Origin: Ectobacillus ponti | GTDB lineage: Bacteria > Bacillota > Bacilli > Bacillales > Bacillaceae_G | Assembly (NCBI RefSeq): GCF_024294785.1 | Contig: NZ_JANCLT010000006.1 | Span: 124,001 to 188,000, forward strand | Direction of reading: 5' to 3' | Length of the DNA: 64,000 nt | Shown here: positions 16,637 through 25,510 of the stretch, piece after piece | Layout of the letters: each line of letters begins with the position of its first letter | How positions within the stretch are numbered: the stretch's first letter is position 1 | Translations under genes and position numbers: made by a program | The notes under the pieces: generated by a model | What the model was told of the DNA's origin: nothing | The model's database searches: none | What the model saw: only the letters and a program-made list of their open reading frames with translations

Positions 16637-17956
16637 GTGGCAAAAAAAGAGCAATCCTATTCAAGCGAGAAGAAAGCGGAGAGAAGGCTTGGCTATCTCC
16701 TTGTGACGCCCGCCCTGATTCTCATCCTGGCTATCGCTGTATGGCCGGTGCTGCAATCATTTTATTTCAGCTTGTTTGATTATAAGCTGACTGATCCTGC
16801 AAAATCATCCATTCAAACAAAGGCACAGCTGGATCTGGAGCGCTATGCCAATAACTATCCATTCCTGATGAAATCGCTGCAGACAGAAACCGATTCTGCC
16901 AAAGATGCGGATGTAAAGAGCAAGCTCACCCAAATCATAGAGGATTTGCGGAAGGCCGATGCAGGCATTCAGAAGAATCATAAGGAACAGTACGATAAAG
17001 TCAGTGAAATGGTGCTGAACTATGAAAATCCGACTGACAAACAGAAGTTTGCCCAAATTTCCGCTGATGAAGCGAACCAGTATGACAAAGTGTTTTCAGA
17101 TGCTGCCAAGCAGCTGAACCAATATAAGAATGGCAAGGTGCTGCAGGACGGCGACAAAGTGGCGGGCTTGGCTTCCTCCTTGGATGAGTCCATTGTGAAG
17201 CCGAACTTGATTGGATTGGGGCACTACAAGACTTTGCTGTCCAGTGACCGGATGTGGCACGCCTTAAGAAATACAGGTATTTTTACCATTATCTCAGTTA
17301 TTGTGGAAACAGTGCTGGGTCTGGCAATTGCTCTTCTTATCAATAAGGCATTCTTTGGCCGTGGTCTTGTGCGTGCGACAATCTTGATTCCTTGGGCCAT
17401 TCCGACAGCCGTATCAGCACTGATGTGGAAGTTTTTATACGATGGACAGAATGGAATCGTTGCCAAGTATTTTGCTGATCTCGGCATTATTCATAAGATG
17501 AGTGATTTGTTGACAACAGGAAATGGCGCGATGTTTGCCGTGGTTTTTGCGGACGTTTGGAAGACAACACCGTATATGGCGCTTCTACTGCTGGCCGGCC
17601 TGCAAACCATCCCTGATTCCCTCTATGAAGCTGCATCCATGGATGGCGCAACAAAGACAAGGCAATTCTTTACCATCACGCTGCCGCTCTTGAAATCCAG
17701 TCTTCTCGTAGCGCTGCTGTTCCGTACCTTGGATGCATTCCGCGTGTTTGACTTGATCTATGTACTGACAGGCGGAGGCCCGGCGAACTCGACAGAAACC
17801 ATCTCCATGATGGCCTACAACCTCATGTTCTCGCAGTCCAACTTCGGGGAAGGCTCTGCCATCGCAGTGATCGTCTTTATCTGTGTGGCCATTATCTCCA
17901 TCATCTACATCAAATTCCTTGGTGCGGATTTGATTTCTGACGGTTCGAAAAAGTAA
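16637..17956 (+). CDS. Sugar ABC transporter permease, MalF type, with large loop insertion
   Basis: A 439-residue permease starting at GTG with AAAGGAGG 8 nt before it. After the first helix (LGYLLVTPALILILAIAVWPVLQSFYFSLFDY) there are about 140 extra hydrophilic, Lys/Asp/Gln-rich, apparently helical residues (about 47-190). The usual core then begins (LIGLGHYKTLLSSDRMWHALRNT). The EAA loop is EAASMDGATKTRQFFTITLPLL. Typical Bacillus MalF homologues have about 290-430 residues, and the insertion resembles in position the P2 loop of E. coli MalF. It pairs with the next gene. No ATPase is encoded in the cluster. Confidence 0.88.
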   Translation: MAKKEQSYSSEKKAERRLGYLLVTPALILILAIAVWPVLQSFYFSLFDYKLTDPAKSSIQTKAQLDLERYANNYPFLMKSLQTETDSAKDADVKSKLTQIIEDLRKADAGIQKNHKEQYDKVSEMVLNYENPTDKQKFAQISADEANQYDKVFSDAAKQLNQYKNGKVLQDGDKVAGLASSLDESIVKPNLIGLGHYKTLLSSDRMWHALRNTGIFTIISVIVETVLGLAIALLINKAFFGRGLVRATILIPWAIPTAVSALMWKFLYDGQNGIVAKYFADLGIIHKMSDLLTTGNGAMFAVVFADVWKTTPYMALLLLAGLQTIPDSLYEAASMDGATKTRQFFTITLPLLKSSLLVALLFRTLDAFRVFDLIYVLTGGGPANSTETISMMAYNLMFSQSNFGEGSAIAVIVFICVAIISIIYIKFLGADLISDGSKK

Positions 17957-17969
17957 GGAGTGTGACACC

Positions 17970-18797
17970 GTGCAAAAGAAGGCAGGTCCTTTATTTTATA
18001 TTTTTCTGTTAGCCTTTGTATTTCTTGTCATGTTCCCGTTCCTCTGGATTTTGCTGGCATCTGTCAAGCCGGCGACAGAGCTGTTTGGGGAGACGGCGTT
18101 CAATTGGTTTGCGAAAAACCCAACAACGGCGAGCTACGTATCAGTCTTTACGAATTATCCGTTTGGCCGCTATTTGTGGAATAGTACAGTTGTTGCATTC
18201 ATTACGACCGTGTATTCCGTGTTTGTGGCAGCCTTTGCCGCTTATGCGATCGCGCGCTTGGATTTCCGCGGCAAATCTGTCATTCTCGGCATTGTGCTGG
18301 CGGTATCCATGTTCCCGCAGGTCGCGACGATTTCGCCAATTTATATCTTTTTGAAAAATATCGGTTTGACAAACAGCTACCTTGGCTTGATCATTCCGTA
18401 TACAACATTTGCTTTGCCGTCCTCCATCTGGCTGCTTGTTACCTTCTTCCGCAAAATCCCGCTGGACTTGGAGGAGGCGGCGAAGATGGACGGTGCGACT
18501 GCGCTGCAGACATACTTCAAAGTGATTCTGCCGTTGGCATTGCCAGGCTTGTTTACAACGGCAATTCTGACATTCATTGCGGCGTGGAACGAATTCTTCT
18601 TCGCGCTTGTTTTGAATACAGAAGACAAATATAAGACAGTCCCAGTCGGAATTGGGATGTTCCAAGGTCAGTATACAATTCCTTGGGGCGAGATTTCCGC
18701 AGCAACTGTAATTGTAACCGTACCGCTTGTTGTAATGGTACTGCTGTTCCAAAGACGCATTGTATCCGGTTTGACATCCGGTTCTGTGAAGGAGTAG
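17970..18797 (+). CDS. Sugar ABC transporter permease, MalG type
   Basis: A 275-residue permease with six helices and the EAA loop EEAAKMDGATALQTYFKVILPLALPG, which binds the ATPase. The GTG start at 17970 follows AAGGAG. The gene lies 13 nt after the MalF-type permease in the same operon. A shared multi-sugar ATPase (MsmX in B. subtilis) encoded elsewhere is probably used, because no ATP-binding subunit follows. Confidence 0.9.
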   Translation: MQKKAGPLFYIFLLAFVFLVMFPFLWILLASVKPATELFGETAFNWFAKNPTTASYVSVFTNYPFGRYLWNSTVVAFITTVYSVFVAAFAAYAIARLDFRGKSVILGIVLAVSMFPQVATISPIYIFLKNIGLTNSYLGLIIPYTTFALPSSIWLLVTFFRKIPLDLEEAAKMDGATALQTYFKVILPLALPGLFTTAILTFIAAWNEFFFALVLNTEDKYKTVPVGIGMFQGQYTIPWGEISAATVIVTVPLVVMVLLFQRRIVSGLTSGSVKE

Positions 18798-18825
18798 AAA
18801 GACGACATGATGTCGTCTTTTTTTT
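18798..18825 (+). terminator. Terminator of the sugar importer operon
   Basis: AAAGACGACA / TGTCGTCTTT stem with a 3-nt loop, then a T-run. Confidence 0.9.
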
Positions 18826-18989
18826 ATTTGCAGGGCAGTTAAGGGATATACATTCATTTGTGGAAACATCTGCACCTGATTCCAGTACAATTACTATTCT
18901 TATATTAACATATTAAATTATAATATAGTTATTATTGCTTTCTGTACAACAATGATAGGTACGAAAGTGCCACATATTCGGAGGTAGCC

Positions 18990-20660
18990 ATGCGCAGAAA
19001 TGCAGCTCAAATTATTGCCGCAATGGAGGAAAGAAAACAGCAGGAGAAGTTTGTCGCCAAGCTTGTTGAGGATTTTTCATTCTCCTCGCTGGAGCAAATT
19101 GCGGATACGGTGAGCCGGGCCTTCCAGGTGCCGTTATGCCTGATTTCTTTTCGGCAGGGACAAAAGCAATGTATACAAGCCTCTGCCGGCGTGCCCAAAG
19201 AGATACGGGAAGTAGCGCTTGACTTTGCTCCCTGCAAGTTTGTATATGCTGCCGAGGCCGCACAGGTAATGCTGCAGCCGCAGCAGCAAATGGGTGAAGA
19301 GTACAAAAGTGTAATCAGCGCGCTGGGGGTTCAGTTTTATGCCGGGGTTCCGTTGCGTTTGCAAAATGCGGTGATCGGAACCCTCTGTATTATGGATACA
19401 AAGCCGAGGACGTTTACCCGGCAGGAGCAAGAGATGCTAAGCAGCTTCGGCGGCTGGGTCGAAAGCGAGCTGGACCTCAGGGCCAATATGGAGCTGCAGC
19501 GGGTGACAAAGGACGAATTGTATGAGCTGACAGCAAAGTATGAGCATGTGATTCAGCATGTGCAGGAGGTTATTTTTCAGATTGATCAGGAGGGGAACTG
19601 GACCTTTCTGAATCCGTCCTGGACAGCACTTACCGGCTTTCTTCCTGAGGAGTCGCTGGAGAAATCCTTCGTGGCATTTGTACATCCGGATTACCACGAG
19701 GAAGTAACGCTTGATTTTCGAAGTGTGCTGCAGGGGGAAATTGATATGTACCACAAGGAGATAAAGGGCTTGCATAAGAATGGGGATACCATTTGGGTGA
19801 AGGTGAGCTCTCAGCGGTTCCGCAATGCCAAGGGTGAAATGATTGGGATTGCCGGTACCCTTACGGATATTTCTGAACGCAGGCGCATTGAGCAGATCAA
19901 GCAGGAGGAGCTGGATTTGGCCAGACGTGTACAGCAGGTTGTCCTCTCTGATCCAATCAGAAATGAGAAGGTTCAGGTGGAGGCACTGTACATGGCTTCG
20001 GAGCAGCTGTCCGGCGATATGTATTTCTGGTGCAGAATCGATGAGCACAGGTACGGCATTATGGTGCTCGACGTCATGGGTCACGGAGTGCCCGCTGCTC
20101 TTATCAGTATGTCCATCCGTTCCCTGCTGCGGGGCATGGTCAAGCGCTTGGCGGAACCGATACAGGTCATGGAAGAATTGAACCGTCAGCTCAACGTGCT
20201 GTATCCAAGCGAAGATGCGCATTTCATGTCTTATGCAACAGGTATATATGTGCTTGTAGACACGAAGCAGCAAAGAATTGAATATGTGAATGCCGGACAT
20301 CCGGCCGGCTATCTTCTGCGTGAGACAGGGGAACTGGTACCTATGACGAAGGGCTGCATGCCGCTTGGTATTATGCCTGACTTGCCGGCGGAAAAGGGGA
20401 CTATTTCCTACAGCGGTGAAGCAAAGCTGCTGTTATATACGGATGGATTGCTGGAGCTCATCAGCCCGGAGGCCGGAGCCAAGCTGAATAAAGAGGATGT
20501 CCTGGATTGGGTCAGCAGGAGCCCGGAAGAGCAGGAGGAGCTTGTGGCGCAAAAGCGGATCAAGCAGCATGCCTATGATGATATTTGCATCATCACGGCT
20601 GTTCTCTCCGGCACGGGCTTACGGAAGGCGGAATGGAGGAAAGAAGATGGAGTGGATTGA
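18990..20660 (+). CDS. GAF-PAS-PP2C phosphatase (RsbU/RsbP-like)
   Basis: A 556-residue cytoplasmic protein. It has a GAF domain at about 20-165 (IGTLCIMDTKPRTFTRQEQEML), a PAS domain with PAC at about 185-310 (FLNPSWTALTGF, GTLTDISERR) and a SpoIIE-type PP2C domain at about 330-545 (SGDMYFW, VLDVMGHGVPAALIS, YVNAGHPAGYLL, LLLYTDG, YDDICIITA). The metal-binding Asp residues are present. Such phosphatases dephosphorylate a STAS antagonist in response to signals read by the sensory domains, and a candidate antagonist is two genes downstream. GGAGGT precedes the ATG. It overlaps the next gene by 14 nt. Confidence 0.9.
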   Translation: MRRNAAQIIAAMEERKQQEKFVAKLVEDFSFSSLEQIADTVSRAFQVPLCLISFRQGQKQCIQASAGVPKEIREVALDFAPCKFVYAAEAAQVMLQPQQQMGEEYKSVISALGVQFYAGVPLRLQNAVIGTLCIMDTKPRTFTRQEQEMLSSFGGWVESELDLRANMELQRVTKDELYELTAKYEHVIQHVQEVIFQIDQEGNWTFLNPSWTALTGFLPEESLEKSFVAFVHPDYHEEVTLDFRSVLQGEIDMYHKEIKGLHKNGDTIWVKVSSQRFRNAKGEMIGIAGTLTDISERRRIEQIKQEELDLARRVQQVVLSDPIRNEKVQVEALYMASEQLSGDMYFWCRIDEHRYGIMVLDVMGHGVPAALISMSIRSLLRGMVKRLAEPIQVMEELNRQLNVLYPSEDAHFMSYATGIYVLVDTKQQRIEYVNAGHPAGYLLRETGELVPMTKGCMPLGIMPDLPAEKGTISYSGEAKLLLYTDGLLELISPEAGAKLNKEDVLDWVSRSPEEQEELVAQKRIKQHAYDDICIITAVLSGTGLRKAEWRKEDGVD

Positions 20661-21066
20661 ATGGAATGGCCCGCCTACGGTCCATACCATTGATTTCATG
20701 GAAGGGCTGTGCCGGAGAATACTGGAGGAAGTCAGCTTTTCGCATACAGACCGCCTTTTGTTTGCCGTTCATGAGGGTCTCATCAACGCGGTCGAAGCCA
20801 CTAAGGTGGCCTACGGTCAAACGCTGGCGCACCCTATTTCTATACGGATTGCCGCAAACGGCGGGTTGGCAGAAATTCAAATCTCGGACTCAGCGGGCGG
20901 CATTTCGGCCCAGTCTTTGCAGAAGCTGGAGACAGGAGGCTTGGGTGATGCCCTGCTGGAGGAAAGCGGCCGCGGGCTGCTTCTTATCAAACACCTGGCA
21001 GATGAGGTGTTTTACCAGGTGGAAGGCGACATGACAACTTTAATTATCAGAAAGCGGGGGAACTAG
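20647..21066 (+). CDS. RsbW-like anti-sigma kinase / HATPase
   Basis: A 139-residue GHKL ATPase of the RsbW/SpoIIAB family. The N-box is VHEGLINAVEATKVAYG, and the glycine-rich lid is GDALLEESGRGLLLIKHLADEV. GGAGGAAAG and the ATG at 20647 set the start; the longer frame from 20497 is a shadow. Members phosphorylate a STAS protein on Ser and bind a sigma factor or another partner. It is translationally coupled to the phosphatase and lies 2 nt from the STAS gene. No sigma factor follows, so the output partner is unknown. Confidence 0.87.
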   Translation: MEWIEWNGPPTVHTIDFMEGLCRRILEEVSFSHTDRLLFAVHEGLINAVEATKVAYGQTLAHPISIRIAANGGLAEIQISDSAGGISAQSLQKLETGGLGDALLEESGRGLLLIKHLADEVFYQVEGDMTTLIIRKRGN

Positions 21067-21068
21067 AT

Positions 21069-21458
21069 ATGAACAAGGAGATGTACGGAAAAGAAGCGGA
21101 ATTGAAGGTGGAATCCCACTACGATTATGTGAAGGTTTCACTGAACGGAGCACTTGTATACGGCAAAACAAACGAGGTGAAGGAGCAGTTGGCGGACATC
21201 GCCCAGCCGGACAAGGAGTATATCTTAGACCTGTCCTGGCTGCAGTCCATTGACAGCGTTGGGTTTGGCGTCATTATCAATTTTGCCAAAAAGGCAGGCA
21301 GCAAAAATATTGCGGTGATCGTCAAGGACGCGCTGATCCGCGAGCTCTTTTCCATTTCCAAGCTGCACCTGCTGTTCCCGGTTGAACATACGCTTGAGGG
21401 TGCAGTAAAGGCATTGCAGGAGAAGAAACAGACAAAGCTGCAGCTGGAAGAATACTGA
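21069..21458 (+). CDS. STAS-domain anti-sigma factor antagonist (RsbV-like)
   Basis: A 129-residue STAS protein with the phosphorylation site in [11 protein letters not shown] (predicted Ser63). It ends in a charged extension of about 15 residues. In the RsbV/SpoIIAA scheme the unphosphorylated form sequesters the kinase. It stands between its probable kinase and a chemoreceptor gene 35 nt downstream, all on one strand. Confidence 0.88.
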   Translation: MNKEMYGKEAELKVESHYDYVKVSLNGALVYGKTNEVKEQLADIAQPDKEYILDLSWLQSIDSVGFGVIINFAKKAGSKNIAVIVKDALIRELFSISKLHLLFPVEHTLEGAVKALQEKKQTKLQLEEY

Positions 21459-21493
21459 TCACATACAGCTGCTTTTGGAGAGAGGAGAAGAAC

Positions 21494-23188
21494 ATGCGGT
21501 TTTCCATTCGGACAAAGCTACTATCCGGATTTTTGGCCTTGGCGCTTTTAGTAGGTGTAACAGGCGGGGTTTCCTATGCTTATATACAAAAGCTTGAGAG
21601 CTCCTATGGAGACATGATTAATCGTGTGAATGTCATCCTGATGAACTTAAAGGACATTCAATATAATGCTGCTCAGCAGGTGAGTTTTCTGCGCGGATAT
21701 TTGCTGGATCCTGTTAAGTTCAAAGAGAACGCGGACAAGGTCCGCAACAGTAATAAAGAGGTTGCCCGGCTGATCGATGAAACGCTCCCAAAGGTCCATG
21801 TGGCCGAGGTGCGCAGCAGTTTGGAGCAACTGAAGAAATATAATGAACAATTTGCCAAAGAGGCAGAGGAAGCTGTCTTGATTGCCGGGACAAACCTGCC
21901 CGAAGCAGTCAAGAATGCCAATGAGCAAGTCATCCCTTTTGGAATTGACATGCGGACGTTGGCTGAACAGACAGATAAGAAGCAATACGATGTGATGAAG
22001 GAAGCCATGCAGAAGAATGAAACCATGATCCGGACAGCTGTAACAGAAATTCTGCTTGTTACAATGGCAGCTTTGGCCTTGGCGGTTGTTGTCGCTCTTA
22101 TTATTTCCCGCATGATTGTCAGACCGCTTCGGGCATTGACAAGCAGTGCACAAGCAGTGGCAGCCGGGGATTTGACAGCTGACGAGGTAAGACTGGCAAA
22201 TACAGACGAGCTGGGTGTGCTTGCCCGTGCCTTCAATGAAATGAAGCAGAGTCTGCATACGCTGATTGCAGAGGTAAATCAAAGTGCCGTACAGCTAAGC
22301 GGAGTGACTGGCCATATTTCTCTCTCCATGCAGGAAACGGAGCTGGCAGCCCAGCAAGTGGCATCCGCTGTCGTAACTGTATCTGAGGGAGCAGAGAAGC
22401 AGTCCAGCCATTCCTCCTCCATTTTGGATATGGTGAACAGCTCGCTGGACCAACTGACAGTCGGCCTGGAAAAAGCAGAATTGACGAAGCAAAATGCTGC
22501 CGTGTCGAGCAGAATGGCCCGTGAAGGCAGCGTTGCCATTCAGGAAGCCATCCGCAATCTTGGAAATGTAACGAGAACAGTGGATTTTGCAACAGATGCC
22601 ATACAAAAGCTGGGGAGACGTTCAGAGGAAATTGGCGGCATCATTACGACAATTACAGGCATCTCCAACCAGACAAACCTGCTGGCTCTGAATGCGGCCA
22701 TTGAAGCAGCCCGGGCCGGGGAGAACGGCCGTGGCTTTGCCATTGTTGCAGAAGAGGTACGCAAGCTGGCCGAGCAATCGAAGGAAGCGGCAGACCTGAT
22801 TACGGGGCTGATCAGCGATATCCAGGCAGAAACATCAGTGACAGTACGGACGATGGAAAGCAACTCTGAAGCGGTTAATTTACAGGTGGGCGTGCTGGAG
22901 AGAGGCGGGCAGGCACTGGAGGAAATTGTGGCCGTGGTGGAGCGCACCGAGGGAGAAACACGCGAGGTGGAGCAAATCCTGCTGCAAACCAGCCAGACTT
23001 CCACCGCAGTGCGCCAGTCAGTGGAAGAGATTGCTTCTGTAATAGAAGAAGCTGCAGCGGTGGCAGAAGAAGTGGCGGCTTCTGCCGAGGAGCAGTCTGC
23101 AACGATTCAAGGCATCACGGAAAACTCTGTCCAGCTTTCTCATATGGCTGAGCGCCTTCAGGAGCGTGTACGCCGATTTAAAATTTAA
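21494..23188 (+). CDS. Methyl-accepting chemotaxis protein
   Basis: A 564-residue receptor. TM1 is at about 8-30, followed by a 4HB-type extracellular helical sensor (about 31-180), TM2 (about 183-207), HAMP ([18 protein letters not shown]) and a long coiled-coil signalling domain. The conserved hairpin tip is [48 protein letters not shown] (split here by a dash). GAGAGGAG precedes the ATG. It is co-directional with the partner-switch genes 35 nt upstream, so it may feed into them or simply into CheA. The ligand is unknown. Confidence 0.92.
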   Translation: MRFSIRTKLLSGFLALALLVGVTGGVSYAYIQKLESSYGDMINRVNVILMNLKDIQYNAAQQVSFLRGYLLDPVKFKENADKVRNSNKEVARLIDETLPKVHVAEVRSSLEQLKKYNEQFAKEAEEAVLIAGTNLPEAVKNANEQVIPFGIDMRTLAEQTDKKQYDVMKEAMQKNETMIRTAVTEILLVTMAALALAVVVALIISRMIVRPLRALTSSAQAVAAGDLTADEVRLANTDELGVLARAFNEMKQSLHTLIAEVNQSAVQLSGVTGHISLSMQETELAAQQVASAVVTVSEGAEKQSSHSSSILDMVNSSLDQLTVGLEKAELTKQNAAVSSRMAREGSVAIQEAIRNLGNVTRTVDFATDAIQKLGRRSEEIGGIITTITGISNQTNLLALNAAIEAARAGENGRGFAIVAEEVRKLAEQSKEAADLITGLISDIQAETSVTVRTMESNSEAVNLQVGVLERGGQALEEIVAVVERTEGETREVEQILLQTSQTSTAVRQSVEEIASVIEEAAAVAEEVAASAEEQSATIQGITENSVQLSHMAERLQERVRRFKI

Positions 23189-23197
23189 GTGAACAAG

Positions 23198-23244
23198 AAA
23201 GAGATAGCCTGGAATGCTGCTGCGTTCCGGGCTATCTCTTTCTG
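23198..23244 (+). terminator. Terminator after chemoreceptor gene
   Basis: AAAGAGATAGCC-GGAA pairs with TTCC-GGGCTATCTCTTT. The partner arm carries the T-rich end. Confidence 0.75.
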
Positions 23245-23580
23245 TATGAGGGGCCACAGGGGTTTGCGCTAAGACAGCTTGTCACGGATGCTTCGCTGGC
23301 GGAATTGGAAAGAATATGGGGAGGGGCTGTGGACGATCAGCGCTTTCGGCCCAACCTTCTGCTGGCGCTGCGAAACAAAGTGCCTTTCGTAGAAGATAAC
23401 AGCTTTGGCATGCGCATACAGCTTGGCAAAGAGGCGGTGCTGGAGCTGAAACGCTATTGTGGGCGCTGTCTGATTGTCATGGTGGACCCGAATTCCGGAA
23501 CAAGGCTGTTTTGCTTGCTTCGTGGTAGACAAGAAGAACAAAGCAGGAGAAAATGGAGCAGTACATACAACATCATAAGT
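23236..23580 (+). pseudogene. Decayed MOSC-domain gene, N-terminus missing
   Basis: The frame through 23305 reads EGPQGFALRQLVTDASLAEL.., RFRPNLLL, PFVEDNSFGMRIQLG and RCLIVMVDPNSG. This is the C-terminal half of a MOSC domain (molybdenum-cofactor sulfurase C-terminal family), including the RFRPN and RC..VDP..G motifs. No ATG, ribosome site or N-terminal half is present, and the fragment begins inside the chemoreceptor terminator. After the DPNSG motif the similarity shifts frame (VVDKKNKAGENGAVHTT in another frame, then a stop). It therefore looks like a truncated and frameshifted remnant. Confidence 0.65.
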
Positions 23581-23596
23581 AAAGGAGCAAAGGAGC

Positions 23597-24421
23597 ATGA
23601 CATCATTACAACAGCGAATCATGAAGGAACTGCATGTGCAGCCGCAAATCGATCCGAAGCAGGAAATCCGCAAGCGGGTGGATTTTCTCAAGGAATATGT
23701 GCAAAAAGCGAAGGCAAAGGGGCTTGTGCTCGGCGTCAGCCTGGGCCAGGACTCTACGCTGGCGAGCAAGCTGGCCCAAATGGCAGTTACGGAGCTGCGC
23801 GGGGAAGGCTATGAAGCCAATTTTGTGGCGGTGCGTTTGCCGTACGGTGTACAAAAGGACGCTGAGGATGAGAAGGCTGTCGTCGAATTTGTGCAGCCGG
23901 ACCGCCTCATCCATTTCGATATTGCAGGAGCGGTGGACGCATTCTCTTTACAATACCAAGAAGCGGCCGGCGGGCAGCTGAGCGACTTCAATAAAGGAAA
24001 CGTCAAAGCAAGAGCCCGCATGATTGCCCAGTATGCTGTCGGCGGCCAGGAAGGCCTGCTCGTGATTGGTACGGACCATGCAGCTGAAGCAGTAACAGGG
24101 TTCTTTACAAAGTATGGAGACGGCGGGGCGGACCTGCTGCCCTTGACTGGCTTGACGAAGCGCCAGGGAAAAAGCCTGCTGAAGGAGCTGAACTGTCCGG
24201 AGCAGCTGTACCTGAAGGCACCGACAGCCGACCTGCTGGACAATAAGCCGCTGCAGGCAGATGAGACAGAGCTTGGCATCACGTACGATGAACTTGATGA
24301 CTATCTCGAAGGCAAGGCTGTCTCCGAGGAAGTGGCAGCAAAGGTTGAAAAGCGGTACCTCATGTCGGAGCATAAGCGGCAGCTGCCGGCCACTATGTTC
24401 GATGCATGGTGGAAGGAATAA
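23597..24421 (+). CDS. nadE: NH3-dependent NAD+ synthetase
   Basis: NadE (274 residues) amidates nicotinate adenine dinucleotide to NAD+ using ATP and ammonia. The fold is clear from the PP-loop ([20 protein letters not shown]), [55 protein letters not shown] and the C-terminal KRQLP. The PP-loop reads SLGQDS rather than the usual SGGQDS. AAAGGAG at 23581-23587 gives a 9-nt spacer to the ATG. It is monocistronic with its own terminator. NAD salvage is also represented by pncB at 38.9-40.4 kb. Confidence 0.95.
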   Translation: MTSLQQRIMKELHVQPQIDPKQEIRKRVDFLKEYVQKAKAKGLVLGVSLGQDSTLASKLAQMAVTELRGEGYEANFVAVRLPYGVQKDAEDEKAVVEFVQPDRLIHFDIAGAVDAFSLQYQEAAGGQLSDFNKGNVKARARMIAQYAVGGQEGLLVIGTDHAAEAVTGFFTKYGDGGADLLPLTGLTKRQGKSLLKELNCPEQLYLKAPTADLLDNKPLQADETELGITYDELDDYLEGKAVSEEVAAKVEKRYLMSEHKRQLPATMFDAWWKE

Positions 24422-24427
24422 GACAGG

Positions 24428-24455
24428 GACTTGGTGCAAAGCGCCAAGTCTTTTT
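24428..24455 (+). terminator. Terminator of nadE
   Basis: GACTTGGTGC / GCGCCAAGTC stem with AAA loop, then T5. Confidence 0.88.
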
Positions 24456-24533
24456 CTTATGCAGCGGGGCACACATATTCACCTGGGACAACAGCCACAA
24501 TATGCAGGAGCAGTATGACGAGGAGGAAGAAAG

Positions 24534-25361
24534 ATGGAAGAGGATAAGCTGATGCCGATGACGTCCATTGCCAGCGGCGTGTCACAGGAGCTGGCCCCGG
24601 ATGTATCATATCTCTGTACGCAGATCGTGAATCTTTGCTTCTATGGAAGTCCGGCTGAAGCAAGCGAGTATGTGATCATTGACACCGGTATGCCGAAGTC
24701 ATTTGAGAAAATCATGGAAGAAGCGAAAAGCAGGTTTGGTGACGGGAGCAGACCGAAGGCGGTCATTCTCACCCACGGCCACTTTGACCATGTGGGCGCG
24801 GTCGAGGAGACTGTGGCGGCGTATGGTGTGCCTGTCTACGCCCATGAGCTGGAGCTGCCGTATTTGACCGGACAGCAGTCCTATCCGCCGGCTTCGCCGG
24901 AGGTGGGCGGCATGGTGGCGCAACTGTCCCCGGCCTTCCCGCGTGATCCGATTCAGCTGGGAGAGAACGTACGGCCGCTCCCGGCAGACGGAAGTGTGCC
25001 GGATATGCCGGGCTGGCGCTGGATTCATACTCCGGGCCATAGCCCTGGGCACGTCTCCCTATTCCGGGACGCGGACAAGCTGCTGATTGCCGGTGATGCG
25101 TTTGTTACTGTAAAGCAGGAGTCGCTGTATAAGGTTGTCACACAAAAGCAGGAAATCAGCGGTCCGCCTAAGTATTTCACCCCGGATTGGGATGCTGCCC
25201 GCACCTCTGTGGAGAAGCTGGCGGCACTGAAGCCGGCCGCGGCCATCACCGGGCACGGATTCCCGATGTCCGGTGAAGAGTTAACAGAAAGCTTGGCGAG
25301 GCTGGTGCGTGATTTTGATACCATCGCTGTGCCGGAACAAGGCCGGTATGTTAACGAATAG
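24534..25361 (+). CDS. Metallo-beta-lactamase fold hydrolase
   Basis: A 275-residue soluble MBL-fold enzyme. Zinc ligands are visible in ILTHGHFDHVGA (HxHxDH), TPGHSPGHVSLF, IAGDAF and ITGHGFPM. The pattern resembles glyoxalase II-like or YflN/YobT-like hydrolases, and the substrate cannot be named. GAGGAGG precedes the ATG. A strong terminator follows. Confidence 0.85.
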   Translation: MEEDKLMPMTSIASGVSQELAPDVSYLCTQIVNLCFYGSPAEASEYVIIDTGMPKSFEKIMEEAKSRFGDGSRPKAVILTHGHFDHVGAVEETVAAYGVPVYAHELELPYLTGQQSYPPASPEVGGMVAQLSPAFPRDPIQLGENVRPLPADGSVPDMPGWRWIHTPGHSPGHVSLFRDADKLLIAGDAFVTVKQESLYKVVTQKQEISGPPKYFTPDWDAARTSVEKLAALKPAAAITGHGFPMSGEELTESLARLVRDFDTIAVPEQGRYVNE

Positions 25362-25364
25362 AAC

Positions 25365-25416
25365 AAAAAAGGATGTTCCCGAAAAGTTTTTAAACTTTTG
25401 GGACATCCTTTTTTCT
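25365..25416 (+). terminator. Terminator after MBL gene
   Basis: A long stem AAAAAAGGATGTnCC..AAAAGTTT / AAACTTTT..GGnCATCCTTTTTT. Confidence 0.88.
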
Positions 25417-25510
25417 TTAAGCAAAACTTAAGGAACGTTTTACATAATGAGTACTGTAAGGAGTACGTGAGAAACACAGCGAGTAAAAAGTAAATAGCAG
25501 AGGAGGAGAC

